Assembly: GCA_026636295.1 (NCBI GenBank)
Contig: CP089456.1
Location: 744,001-808,000 of the forward strand
From: Medakamo hakoo
Lineage: Eukaryota; Chlorophyta; Trebouxiophyceae; Coccomyxaceae
Reading direction: 5' to 3'
Length of the DNA stretch: 64,000 nucleotides
The translations under genes and the position numbers were made by a program. A model generated the notes under the pieces. That model made no database searches, had not been told where the DNA came from, and saw nothing but the letters and a program-made list of their open reading frames with translations. Positions 20,785 to 31,415 of this stretch are shown here, in pieces (position 1 is the first letter of the stretch; each line of letters opens with the position of its first letter).

Positions 20785-22274
20785 ATGACGGGCACGACCC
20801 CTCCACCCGAAGGATGTGTCATTGAGGGCCTGTCCGGCCAGACCGTGACGCGGCAGCCCGGGAGCGTCAATGGGTGAGTTGTTTGTTGCTGGGCGGAGCG
20901 GGGGCGGGGATGAATGCCTCGCGAGCTCCTCGTCGCGCGAGGCGCGGGCCAAGGTGTGCAGCCGGCCCGCGCCCGCGCACTCCCCGGGCGATGACAGCTG
21001 CATCTCTACGTGGCTGTGCAAGCGAGGGATGCCGATGCCGGCGCTTCCGGCGTCAGCGCGCGCCCAACTTTTTGCGACGCGGCGACGACCGATGCGCGCT
21101 CAACCTTCCACCCTCCCCACTCCCACACACCAGCGAGTCCCTCGCCCTCAAATCCCTGCGCGGCTGCTCCGTCTACATCCTCGACCACTCGTCCGAGGTG
21201 GAAGTCTCCGACTGCGTCGACTGCGAGCTGTTCATCGGGCCCGTCGACGGCCCCGCCCTGTTCACGGGCTGTTCCGGGTGCACGGCCGCGGTCGCGGCCC
21301 AACAGTTCCAGGCGCGGCGGTGCGCCGACACGTCCTTCGCCCTCTTTTGTGCGACCGCGCCGGCCGTGGCCGACTCCACCGACCTGACCTTCACCTGCTG
21401 GACGGGCGCGTACCCGGGGCTGGCCGCGCACTTCCGCGCGGCCGGCTTGGACCCGACCGCCAACGCGTGGGACAAAGTGCACGACGCGAGCGCTGAGGGC
21501 GGCGACGCGGGCGGGGAGGGTGGGGAGGGCGGCGACGCCTCGGCCGCCAAGCCGCCCACCTTCAAGCTCGTCCGTGGGCTGCGGCCCTGGTGGGAGGTGC
21601 CTCTAGCCGGTGGGGGCGCGTGCGAAAACCCGGTGCCGGCGGATGATGGTTCCGCGTACGAGCCGAGCGCGGCGGTCGAGGGCGGCGGCGGGGGTGGGAG
21701 TGGGCCGGCTGCCCCCGCGCCTGCCGCGCCCGCCGCGCCTCCTCCACCCATCCCGCCCATCCCGCTGGACGCGGGCGCGGCCGTCGCCCTGACGCCGTCG
21801 GCTTCCCTGGAGGGCGAAGTGCCGCCGCCCGCCGCCGGCGCCGCCGCCTCCAACGGCGGCCCGCCGCCCGCGCCCGCGCCCGGTGGTGGTGGTGGGGGGG
21901 AGCACCCGCGCCTCGCGGCCATGAAAGCCGCCGCCCGCGAACGCCTGGCCGCCCAGGAAGCCGCGGAACGCGCGGCCGCCGCGGAGACTGTCGCCAAGGC
22001 CTCTGCTTTCCTGGCTGCTTTTTACAAAGAGCGGGACGCGGACAAAGCCCGGCGGGCGGCCGCCGCCGCGGCCGCGCCGGGCGGCGATGGAGATGCCGCG
22101 GCCGCCAGGGCCGCGGCGGCTGCCGGCAAGCCGGCCGGCGCCACGGTCTGGGAACGCATCGCGTCCCTGGTTGATTTCGACGCGCCGCCGGCCGTCATGG
22201 GTGGCAAGGCCGTGGACTTGGCGCGGGCCAAAGCCGCGCTGGCGACGGCGCGCGAGAAAAACTTGCCGGCCTGA
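20785..22274 (+). CDS. XRP2-like TBCC-domain protein with clathrin-light-chain-like tail
   Basis: Exons 20785-20873 and 21134-22274 join at GG|C, giving 409 aa. Residues 12-155 form an XRP2/C-CAP beta-helix: IEGLSGQTVTRQPGSVNG, VYILDHSSEVEVSDCVDC, FIGPVDGPALFTGCSGC, CADTSFALFCATAP. XRP2 is a GTPase-activating protein for Arl3 in ciliary trafficking, and TBCC domains supply an arginine finger. The last 110 residues are unlike XRP2. They are a charged helix (LAAMKAAARERLAAQEAAER, AFYKERDADKARR) then WERIASLVDFDAP and VDLARAKAALATAREKN, the pattern of the C-terminus of clathrin light chains. A Pro-rich linker connects the two. No N-terminal glycine for myristoylation is present. Confidence 0.75.
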
Positions 22275-22389
22275 GAGATGGATGGAGGTGGGAGATGGGG
22301 ATGGAGGAAGGAGAGGGGCGCGTGGGGAGGGTATGCAAACAAAAACGATTTTCTACACAACAAAAAAAGAATGCTCCTGAGAAACTAAA

Positions 22390-23051
22390 CTACAGCAGGG
22401 GGTTGGACCCGCGCAGGCGGCGGGACGCGGCGGCCAGGGCGGTCGGGTGGCGCTGTGCGCCGCCGCCTTCGTCGTCGCGCCACTCGCGCGCCAGCGCCAG
22501 CCCCACGCTCGCTCGCTTGGCGGCTTCGCGGGCGGAGGCTTCAGCTGCCGTGCGCCGTGCTTCCTGCTCGTCCGCGCTGGGTTCTGGAGGTGGCGGCACC
22601 CAGCCCGCGGCGGCGGGCGGTGGAGGTCGTGGCTGCGGAGCCGTGGCCGCAGCCGCCCGGCCGACGCCCGCCCGCCCGACCGCGCGCGCGACTGCCAGCG
22701 GCTCGGTCGGTCCATCCTCACGGGCGCCCAGGCCCGTCCCCTCCGTCCACCCTGCTTTCTTGAGGAGGGCGTAGCCCTTGTGACTCGGCGGCAGCCGTGG
22801 GGCGGATGACGCTGGCGGGCGGGCGGAGCTGGCCGCGCCCTGGGCGGGCGGGCGGGCGGGCGCGCCTCGGCGTGGCGCGGGTGCGGGTTCGCCGTCGCCA
22901 CTGCCGTCGCCGCCCGCGCTGCTGAACAGGACGCCCTGCGTGAGTTTTTTTCCGATGAGATGAGGTGTGAGGGCACAGGTCCTGCACACGCACAGGGCGC
23001 TGGCATGCGTCCCCCCCCGCCTCCACTCACCCCTCGCGTGAACCCGCTCAT
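22390..23051 (-). CDS. G-patch domain protein
   Basis: A 21-nt first exon (23031-23051, MSGFTRG) joins exon 22390-22935 in phase 0, giving MSGFTRGGVLFSSAGG; total 188 aa. The G-patch is near residues 60-95: SHKGYALLKKAGWTEGTGLG, with the expected glycines and aromatic residue. G-patch proteins activate DEAH helicases in splicing and ribosome assembly. Downstream is a Pro-rich stretch and a charged Ala/Arg helix. It could be the small-protein class that resembles GPATCH11 or similar, but assignment to a subfamily is not possible. Confidence 0.8.
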
Positions 23052-23094
23052 TGGCCGGCGACGACGACAAAAAAAAGGGGAGTGAGCAAACACC

Positions 23095-24321
23095 TCACAC
23101 GCCCGGCCCCCTCCCCGCCACCCGCCACACACCCTCGACCACGCCGCCCCTCACCCCGACAATCCAGTCGTACAGATTCACGGTCGGATCGCAGTGACTC
23201 GGCTGCAAAAAGACCTTGGCGGCCAAGGGTGGCAGGGTGCCGACGGGCCAGTCAGACCCGCCAGGCGGCGGGGCTGGCCGGGCAGGCGGCGCACCACCAC
23301 TCCCGTCGTCCACCCGCAAGATGCCGTGCTCGTCGCCCGCGCCGCTGTACGCCAGCGGCCCAGGCCCCAGCGGCACGGGCGGGCCCGACACCACGTCCAC
23401 GGCTTTCAGGCCCGCGTCGACGACGGCCCGGCCCGGGCTGGCGGACATGACCTGGGTCAGGACGAACAGGGCCTGGGCCCACGCGCCGCCGTCCTCGTTC
23501 CGGCTGTAGTCGCCGTCGTTGAAGACGAAGGAGCCGGGCTGGACCTCCGTCAGCGCGCCCGCGGCCGCGTCCAGTTCCCAGGTCCCCGTCCCGCCGCCCG
23601 TGACGATGAGGTCCGCGCCCGGCCCGGCGACCCCGCGCACGGCGGCCGCGGCCCCTGCCGCGATGGACGCCACCCGGCCCGCGGCCGCCCGCCGCTCCTC
23701 CACGCCCCGCACGTGCTGGATGCCGCCATGGTAGGCCTGCACGCCCCACAGGTCCAGGCCAGGCTTGGACAGGGCGTGCGACGCCAGCTCCGCCGCGGAC
23801 GCCGCGTCGGGCACGCCGCACCGCGCCTGGCCGGCATCCACCTCGACGACGACGCCCAGGCGGGCGCCCGCCGCGCCCGCCGCGTCAGCCGCGGCGTCCA
23901 CGCCGAGCCTGGAGTCGACGGCCAGTCCCACGCGCCCTGGGTGGGCCGCGGCCAGGGACGCCAGGCGGGCCAGGCGGGCCGGACAGACGACCTCGTTCGT
24001 CAGCAGGACCGTCCAGGGCGCGGGCAGGGACGCGCCGGCGCTCAGGGCGGCCTCCGTCTCGCCCACTTTCTGGGTGGAGAGCCCGGTGAACTGGGGGCCC
24101 AGCGCACGCGCCGCGCGCGCTGCGAGCTCCGGCACCTTGACAGCCTTGAAGTGCGGGCGCAGGGCCAAGGACGGGAAGGCGGCCGCGCGCTCGCGAAGGC
24201 GGGCGACGTTGCGGTCAAAGGCGTCCAGGTCCACGACCAGCGCGGGCGTTTCCACGGCGGCGACCGCGTCCCCTACGCGCGCGGGTGGGCGGTCGGCTAA
24301 CGGGCGTGCTGCGGTCGCCAT
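23095..24321 (-). CDS. D-threonine aldolase-like PLP enzyme (alanine racemase N-terminal fold)
   Basis: Single exon; from ATG 24319-24321 it gives 408 aa. An in-frame ATG at 24442-24444 would add a 41-residue Arg/Ala-rich leader that could be a presequence. The N-terminal barrel has TPALVVDLDAFDRNVARL and the PLP-lysine motif RPHFKAVKVPELA. VVEVDAGQARCGV and VTGGGTGTWELD are phosphate-binding and strand motifs. The C-terminus QPSHCDPTVNLYDWIVGVR carries the histidine and aspartate of the divalent-metal site. Family enzymes cleave D-3-hydroxy amino acids to glycine and an aldehyde or act as D-serine dehydratases; the substrate is open. Confidence 0.85.
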   Translation of the reverse strand: MATAARPLADRPPARVGDAVAAVETPALVVDLDAFDRNVARLRERAAAFPSLALRPHFKAVKVPELAARAARALGPQFTGLSTQKVGETEAALSAGASLPAPWTVLLTNEVVCPARLARLASLAAAHPGRVGLAVDSRLGVDAAADAAGAAGARLGVVVEVDAGQARCGVPDAASAAELASHALSKPGLDLWGVQAYHGGIQHVRGVEERRAAAGRVASIAAGAAAAVRGVAGPGADLIVTGGGTGTWELDAAAGALTEVQPGSFVFNDGDYSRNEDGGAWAQALFVLTQVMSASPGRAVVDAGLKAVDVVSGPPVPLGPGPLAYSGAGDEHGILRVDDGSGGAPPARPAPPPGGSDWPVGTLPPLAAKVFLQPSHCDPTVNLYDWIVGVRGGVVEGVWRVAGRGPGV

Positions 24322-24538
24322 GGCGCGGACACCTGGTTCGCGGCCGGTTTGTAGCACGTCTACCAGTCGTGGCGCAAGCCGTTCAACCCGGTGCTGGGCG
24401 AAACCTGGGCTCCTCCGCGCTGTTCGAAGTGCGGCGGCCCGCATTGGGTCGCGCACCCGCCGCGGCCCGACAAAAAGCGACGTCTGTGACCCGCACCTCG
24501 CCCACCCGCCATGCTGGCCACACGCACACGTGCCTTTG

Positions 24539-27500
24539 TCACACGCTCCCCACCGCCACGCCCCCGCCACCGCCCAATGCCGCCTCCAAATCCTCCACTC
24601 TGAAGGGCTTGGCCACCCACCCGTCAAACCCCGCAGCCAAGCACGCGTCGCGCGTGTGGTCGAAAGCGTCGGCGGTCACGGCCACTATGCGCGTGGCCCG
24701 CGCGCCGGGGTAGGTGCGGCGCAGGGCCGCCACCGCCTCCAGCCCGCCCATGCGCGGCATGTGCAAGTCCATGAGCACGACATCGAACGCGGCCAGTCCA
24801 CCGGGCGTCGCGGCGACGGCGTCCAGCGCGGCCTGGCCGTCTTCGGCCAGGGTGACGCGCGTGTGGCCCATGCGCGCCAGGACGCGGACGGCGACGCGCA
24901 TGTTGATGGCATTGTCTTCGGCGACGAGGACGCGCAAGCCGCCCGTGCCTTCGTTGGGTGGGGGAGGAGCGGTGGTGGTGGAGGGAGGCGCGGCGGCGGG
25001 CGCAGGGGCGGCGGACGCCCAGGCAGGTGGAGGCGGCGCCGCCGCCGCCGCCGCCGCTGACAGGACGCCCGCCTGGCCCGACGTTGCCCGAACGAGTTGT
25101 GACGCGGGTGGCGGCGGCGGCGGCGTCACCAGTCCCCCTCCACCCCCATTGCCGCCACCAAGCACGCCCAGCCCCGGCCGCAGGCCGCCGGCGGCGCCCG
25201 AGTCGCGCCGCGCGCGCGAGGGCGGCGCCCGGCACAGGCACCCGCCCGACGCGATGCGGTGCATGTGGTCGCCCGCCGCCAGGTCGATGGAGGACGCGGA
25301 CCGGGGCGGCGGGCGGCCGCCGCCGGACGACAGCGCGCCGGACGCGGTGCGGGAGGCGGGGAGGGAGGCCGCCGCGGCCGTGGCTGGCGGTTCGACCTCC
25401 GCCCCCTCGTCACCGCTCTCCTCTTCGCCTTCGTCGTCCTCCCCAGGCGGCGGCGCCGTCAGCACTTCTTCCAGCGCCACCCACAGGCGGGCCTGGCGCA
25501 CCGGGCGGGTCAGGACGGCGTACGTCAGGCGCCGGCCGGACCGGTGGCGCGACGACGCGCCGCCGGCCGTCGTCGTCGTCGTCGCAGCGTCGGGCAGCGT
25601 CGGCGGCGCGGCGGCCGACGCCTTGGCCGCCCCCACGGGCAGCGGCGGCGCGAGCGCGCCACCGCCGTCTTCCACCGGCGTGCCGGGTGCTTCCATTTCA
25701 TGGCGGCCCGGCCAGCCCATGAAGACGATGCGGGAGGCTTCGGACGGCGGGGCGTGCAGCAGGGCGCGGAGGAGGGAGGCCGCGCCCGTGTCCATCACCA
25801 CCACGTCAAACGGCCCCGCCACGTCGTTGGACGCCGCGGGGGGTGTCGACGCCGTGCCTCCAGGCGTTTCATCGCGCAGTGACAGGGCGCAGTAGCCGGG
25901 AGGGCGGGAGGCGTCGTCGGGCGGCGGCGACACGCACGCCGGCGGTGGGGGTGGCGGCTCCACCGGGCGCTGGCCACCGGCCACCCGCCCGACCGCCTCG
26001 GCCTCGCTCCCCACCGCGCACACGGCCGCGCCCCACCTCGCCAGCGCCCGGACCAGGACGGACCGAATCAGGCTGCACGGTTCCAGCAGCAAGATTTTCT
26101 TGCCGTACACCAGGCCGCCCGGGCTGGACGCGGCGGGCCCCCCGCCGGGCGGCAGCGGCGGCGGGCGCGCGCCGCCCGGCGAGGGCAGCCGCATGGACAC
26201 GCTCCACGTGAAGGTCGAGCCCTTGCCCGGGCCGTCCGACTTGACGGCGACCGCCCCGCCCATGGCCTGGCACAGCTTTTGGGAGATGGCCAGGCCCAGG
26301 CCCGACCCGCCGTGCCGCCGCGTGGGGGACGCGTCCACCTGCGAAAAGGATTGGAACAGGCGGGGCAGGTCGGCCGGCGCGAGGCCGATCCCCGTGTCCC
26401 GGACGGCGAAGCGGACGCGCACCGCGTCGGGCGGGGGTGGGGGGAGGGGTGGCAGGCCGGCCGGCTTGGTGGAGATGGGCGGCAGGCGGTGTGTGGAGGA
26501 GGCGGAGGGCGGCGGCGGCGCGGGCTCGGCGGGCGGACCGGCTGGAGACGGACCGGCCGCTGCCCCTCCCTCCTCCTCGCCGCCGCCGCCGCCGCCGCCG
26601 CCCTCGCCGTCCTCGCCGCCGGCCCCACCCCCACCGCCCCCACCCACCCACACCTCCAGCACCACCCCGCCCACCTCCGTGAACTTCACGGCGTTGTTCA
26701 GGATGTTGAGCAGGACTTGCTGGAGGCGGGCCGCGTCGCCGACGAGGACTGGCGGGACGCCGGCGTGGATGTGGTAGGCCATGTGCAGCCGCTTGTGCGC
26801 GGCCAGGAGGCCGGCGATCTCCACGGCCGCCTCGACCGTGGCCTGCAGCGCAAAGGGCGCGGGCGCCAGCGCCACCGCGTCCGCCTCCGCCCGCGAAAAG
26901 TCCAGGATGTCGGAGATCAGGGTCAGCAGCGACTCGCCGGAGCATCGGATCGTGTTGACCAGGTCCCACTGCGCGGGCGTCAGGGCGGTCTCGGCCAGCA
27001 GCTGGCCGACGGCGATCATGCCGTTGAGCGGCGTCCGAATCTCGTGGGACATGCGCGCCAGGAACTGGGACTTGGCCTCCGTGGCGGCGGCGGCGGTCTG
27101 GGCCGCGTGGCGCGCGGCCAGCGCCGCCTTGCGCGACGCGACCAGTTCCGTGATGTCCGACTGGACGCCGACGTAGTGGGTGAGCACGCCGCGCGCGTCG
27201 TGGATGGGCGTGACGGACAGGTAGTTGACAAAGGGGTCGCCATTCTTGCGGTAGTTGAGCAACTGGACGACGCAGGGCCGGCCGCCTTTCACGGCCGCGC
27301 GCAGGGTGGCCACCTCGTCCGCGTCGGTGCCCGCGCCCTGCAAAAACCGGCAGTTCTTGCCCAGGGTTTCCGCCACCGAGTACCCCGTGATGCGGGCAAA
27401 CGCCCGGTTGGCGTAGATGAGGGGCATGTCGGGCAGGGCGGCGTCCGCGATGGTGATGCCCTCGACGACCGAGTCCATGGCCAGGTCTTTGAGCTTGAGG

Positions 27501-27944
27501 AGCTCGAGCGCGGCGCGGGGGACGAGGGCCGTCTCGCCCATCAGCCCGCCGCCGCCGGGCCCGTCAGCCCCCCCATCGTCGTCGTCCCCGCCCAGGGCCG
27601 TGGCCGGTGGGGGCAGGCCCGTGGTGGCGCTGGCGGCGCCGGCGAAGCGGGCCGCGGCGGTGCCGGCGCCGAAAGCAAGCGCGGCCGGGGACGGGGGCGT
27701 GCTTGCCGCCGCCGCCGCCGGCCCGGCCTCACCGTCCAGCGTCACCACGGCCAGCGACCGTTCCAGGACGTCGACACGGGCGGCGGCGGCCGCGGCGGAC
27801 CGGCGGGCCTCGTCCAGCTGGGTGTATAGGGCGGCGGCCGCGGGCGTGAGCTGTGGGGTGTAGGGCAGATGGGTGGGCGGGTGTGGAGGTTGGCGGAGGG
27901 GTGGCGACGGCGGATTGAGCGCTCAAACACACGGACACCCCCAT
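24539..27944 (-). CDS. LOV-domain hybrid histidine kinase (blue-light receptor kinase)
   Basis: The main exon 24539-27850 is open for 1,104 codons with a CAG acceptor at its start. A two-codon first exon (27939-27944, ATG GGG) fits phase 0 but is uncertain. Order: N-terminal helix; LOV domain at about residues 85-215 of the main exon with GKNCRFLQG (flavin-binding cysteine near 167), NYRKNGDPFVNYL and YVGVQSDITEL; HisKA with SHEIRTPLNG (near 270); ATPase with LLNILNNAVKFTE, RDTGIGL and GGSGLGLAISQ; a receiver-like region lacking the acidic pair (KILLLEPCSL) and the usual lysine; and a complete receiver at the C-terminus (LVAEDNAIN, VVLMDLHMPRMGG, TADAF, AKPF). LOV-HKs are known from prasinophytes and bacteria. 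The visible motifs predict photo-controlled autophosphorylation and phosphotransfer to the last receiver. Confidence 0.9.
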
Positions 27945-28279
27945 CCGGAACGCGCCTGGCCGCCGTTCATGGCTGGAAGTGGACGTTCAGAGCGCTGCGG
28001 GGAGAGTTAGTAGAGGCCCGCAGGCGGGGGTGCGGCCCCCGCGCGAGACGGAAGGAGTGGAGAGCCTGCGCCCGCCTCGTTTTTTTTGTTTGTGGAGGTG
28101 CCTCGACCTCGCGCGCTCTTTTCCATCACAAAAAAAGAAACAACCCGCCGCCCAACAACTCTCTCCGCCCAAGCCACTCCTGCTTCATTGCGTGTCACCC
28201 CATGCTCGCCCCCCAAAACACACTCGCACAAAGAGAAAAACACCCCACATCCCCTCCATTCATTTTTCACTCAAAAAAC
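27945..28279. promoter_or_regulatory. Upstream region of the LOV kinase and 3' UTR of E2F
   Basis: 335 bp between two minus-strand genes. A second possible LOV-kinase start (ATG 27966-27968, MNGGQARSGWG) lies within. A-rich runs and low GC at 28080-28280 look like the E2F terminator/3' UTR and the LOV-kinase core promoter. No gene is seen. Confidence 0.4.
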
Positions 28280-30948
28280 TCACGCCACCAACGCGGCAGG
28301 CCCCGTCCCGGCCCGGGGGCTGGCACTCGCCGGCCCGCCGCCTGCTGTACCACCCTCGCCCGCGGTCGTGCCCAGGTCCAAGGCCGGTGGCGTGGGCAAA
28401 GCGAGGACGCCGCCGCCGCCCCCACCGCCGCCGCCCGATGTGGGCGGCGAGTCGCCGCCTTGGGTGCCACCGCCGTCGCCCTCGCGCCGTGCGGCGGGCG
28501 GCACCCACCCGACGCCCGCCGTGAGCATGGCGGCCACCGCCGCGGCCACGGAGCCTGGGGGTGGCACCGAAGCCATTTGCTGCTGTGCAGGTGGGGGTGG
28601 AGGCGGCGGCGGCGCGCCGTGCTCCGAGCCGGCGCCCGACGTGGCGGGCGAGGGCGACGCGGACGACGCCCGGCCGCGGCCACCCGCAGCGGCCGCGGCC
28701 GCCGCCGCCGCACGCGTCGCCCGCGTGGCACGGCCCGTGGGCACAGGCTCTGCTGCGACCGCCCGACCCGTCCGCCCCGCCCCAGCCCGCCCCGTCGACG
28801 GCGGCGGCAGCGCGATGGCGGCGTGCGTGTTGGCAGCCGTCGTCGTTGCCGCGGCCGCGCTCACCCCACCGCCGCCGCTCCCGCGCCAGGGGAACGTCCA
28901 CCGGAAGGCGGGCTGCCGCGCGCCCACGTACGTCTTCTCAATCAAGCCAACCGAACACAGGATGGACCCGATGTCGTACAGCCGGCGTTCCGCCGTGACC
29001 TGGGCTTGGGCGCGGCGCGGGTCGACGGCCCCAGGCGCGGCGCCACCCACGACGGTGGGCGTGGCGGCGGGAGGCGGCGTCCCCTCAATCAGCTGGGCCG
29101 CCGCGTCGGCCAAGGGCACAGGCCCCGACGCCGTCAGCAGCAGGCGCACGAATTTACGGGACAGGGCCCACAGAGAATGGGGCGCCCGGGCGGCGGCTTG
29201 TTGAGCGCCGGCGGCCGTGCCGCCGCCGCCACCGCCGCTCCCGCCCTCGGAAGATTGGCCGGGCGAGCCGCCGGCCGAGCCCGACGGTGCAGGCGGGGAC
29301 GGACCACCAGACCCGCTGCCACCCGCCCCACCACGGCGCCGGCCGTCGACGGGCGTGCCGGCGCGCTCTGCCGCCGCGAGCCGGACCGCCAGCCCGGGCA
29401 GGTGGGCCGTGCCGCGCCACTCGTACGTGAGTTTGCCGACGCGCGCCACCACCTCGACCGCTTCCAGGACGTTGATGATGTCGTACAGGCGCCGGCGTGG
29501 GACGGCCAGTGCGGCAGCGACGTCATCCAGGCGCATGGGCGCCGGCGGGCTGGGCGGCTGTTGGTTGGTCGACGGCTTGCCGCCCGCGGCCGACGCGCCC
29601 GACGCGACGGCCGCTGCTTCGGTCCCACCCAGCCCGCCGCCGCCGAAACGAGCCGTAAATCGTTCGCACAACAGCATCAGCTCGGACTTGCAGGGCGGGT
29701 GGGACGGGGAAATGCGCTTGCCGCACTTGCACCGGCCCCCGCCTCGACCTGCGGTCGCTGCCGCGGCTGGGGCAGCCGCGGCCGCGGGCCCGGCCGTGTC
29801 CGCGGTCGTCGTCGCTTCCGTCGCTTCCCCTCCCGTCAGGGGCGTGCCGGACGGTTCTTGGATGTGGTGTGCAGGTTCGGGAGCAGCGGGAGCGGCTGCG
29901 ACGCCGGGCGTGGGGACGAGGCCGCCCTCCGCGGCGGCCGCGGCCGCGCGCGCCGCGCGCTCGGCCGCCGTCGGCCTGCGGCCCGACCGCGATTTTTTGG
30001 GCGCGACGCCCGCCCGGGCCATCAACGCCAGCCCTTCAGCCACCGTGATTGCGATGCCTTTGAACAGGGCAGCGGCCGCCCGGCGGGAGGACGGGGACGA
30101 CGGCTGGTGCGGCGCGGCGTGGTGGTGGTGGTGGTGGTGGTCGTCAGTCGTCCCGATCGCCCCTGTTCCAGGACATGTCGGGCAGTAGAAGGCCGCCCGG
30201 GCAGCGCCGCGCAGTGTGGCCTCCCCTCCACAGGACTGGCACTCGAAGACGGGGGGTGGCGGGCGTGGCGCGCCCGGCGCCAGGGGCATCGCCAGGTCTG
30301 GGTGGAGGGCCGAGGGCGGGGGCAGGGTGTGGCGCGCGGCCGCGGCCGCGGCTGCCGCGCCCGACGTCGCGACGACCATGCCGCTCGGCAGGGAGTGGGC
30401 GCGGCCGGCGGACGCGGTCGTTGTGGAGACGAACAGGGATGGGCCGCGGGCCAGGCGGCCGAAGAAGGGTGGAGCCTGGGGGAGGGAGGGTGCGCGCGCG
30501 ATGGCGGGACCGTGAGAGGAAATGACAGCCTGGATGGGGGAGGCGAGGCGAGCCGGGAGAGGGCCCGCCCTGCGGTTTTTTTTGTTTTCGCCTCGACGCA
30601 GCGCGCGCTGCCCTGGCCTTTTCGGCCCCGCGTGGCCACTCCCCAACACCTGTCCGTCACCACACTCACCCGCCGATGCTGCTCAGAGTCCGCCCGCCGC
30701 GGCGAGTTGGCCATGGCCAGCAAGACGCCCGCAGCGTGCGTGTCCTCAGCGGACAGGTCCAGGCCGGGCGGCGCCGACCACGCCGGAAATAGCGCGGGCA
30801 GGGAGCGCACGCCCAGCCGCCTTTTTTTCCGCGGCGACCGGGCGGGCAGCGGCGCGTCGCCCGCGTCGTCCTCCCTGTAGCGAGCGGGCACGCCCACTTC
30901 TCGACGCGGGTGCATCTCGGACACGCCGACGGACGTGTCGGACGACAT
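28280..30948 (-). CDS. Atypical E2F transcription factor (E2F7/8/DEL type, two DNA-binding domains)
   Basis: Exon 30670-30948 joins exon 28280-30529 in phase 0, giving 842 aa. The first winged helix (about 374-465) reads CKSELMLLCERFTARF, MRLDDVAAALAVPRRRLYDI, INVLEAVEVVARVGKLTYEW. The second (about 544-645) reads SLWALSRKFVRLLL, ERRLYDIGSILCSVGLIEKT, FRWTFPW. Both contain the RRLYDI recognition helix. No dimerisation or Rb-binding box is seen, as in E2F7/8 and plant DEL proteins, which bind DNA without DP and repress cell-cycle and endocycle genes. Upstream are two cysteine clusters (FECQSCGG...CPTCPG and RCKCGKRIS) and a run of seven His; these are unusual for the family. Confidence 0.9.
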
Positions 30949-31415
30949 GGCGGGCGCGGAAACAACCGCTGTGCGCGCACGCGTGCAGCGAAGTTGTCAA
31001 GCCGCGGCCGCGCAGCGGTCCTAGTAGGCCGCCGCTTGCAGGCGTGCCGGCCGCGGATCCAGGCGCGCGCGATGCAGGCCGAAGCTTGAGGTCCTCGCGC
31101 GTTCGGCGCTGGGCAAAAGGGGATGGAGCCAGCCGCGCTGCCGGCCGGCGCGCCCTCCCGAAAAAGGTTTGATGCTGGCGAGACCGAATGCGGCGAGCGC
31201 GCCCCGAGCTAGCTCGGGCCTGTGACGCGAGGGTGGCACTAGGCACAGCTCCCGCCTCTCTCCTTCACTCTATTTTTTTCCTTGCGCTCACGCACGACTG
31301 CGTGGCGCGGCGCGGCGCCCTGTGCGTGAGCCCCGCCACAGCGCACATCCTCACAGAGGCACATAGTCCCCTGTGCTTCCGCGCGCGGCCCTGGGCCCAG
31401 GGCCTGGCCTGGACC
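30949..31415. promoter_or_regulatory. Divergent promoter, E2F / BRUTUS-like, with a perfect 16-bp palindrome
   Basis: 467 bp between outward-facing starts. A perfect inverted repeat CCCGAGCTAGCTCGGG sits at 31203-31218, and GCACGCGTGC, containing ACGCGT, at 30977-30986. No TATA box is seen. Plus-strand sequence just before 31416 is pyrimidine-rich. Confidence 0.5.
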
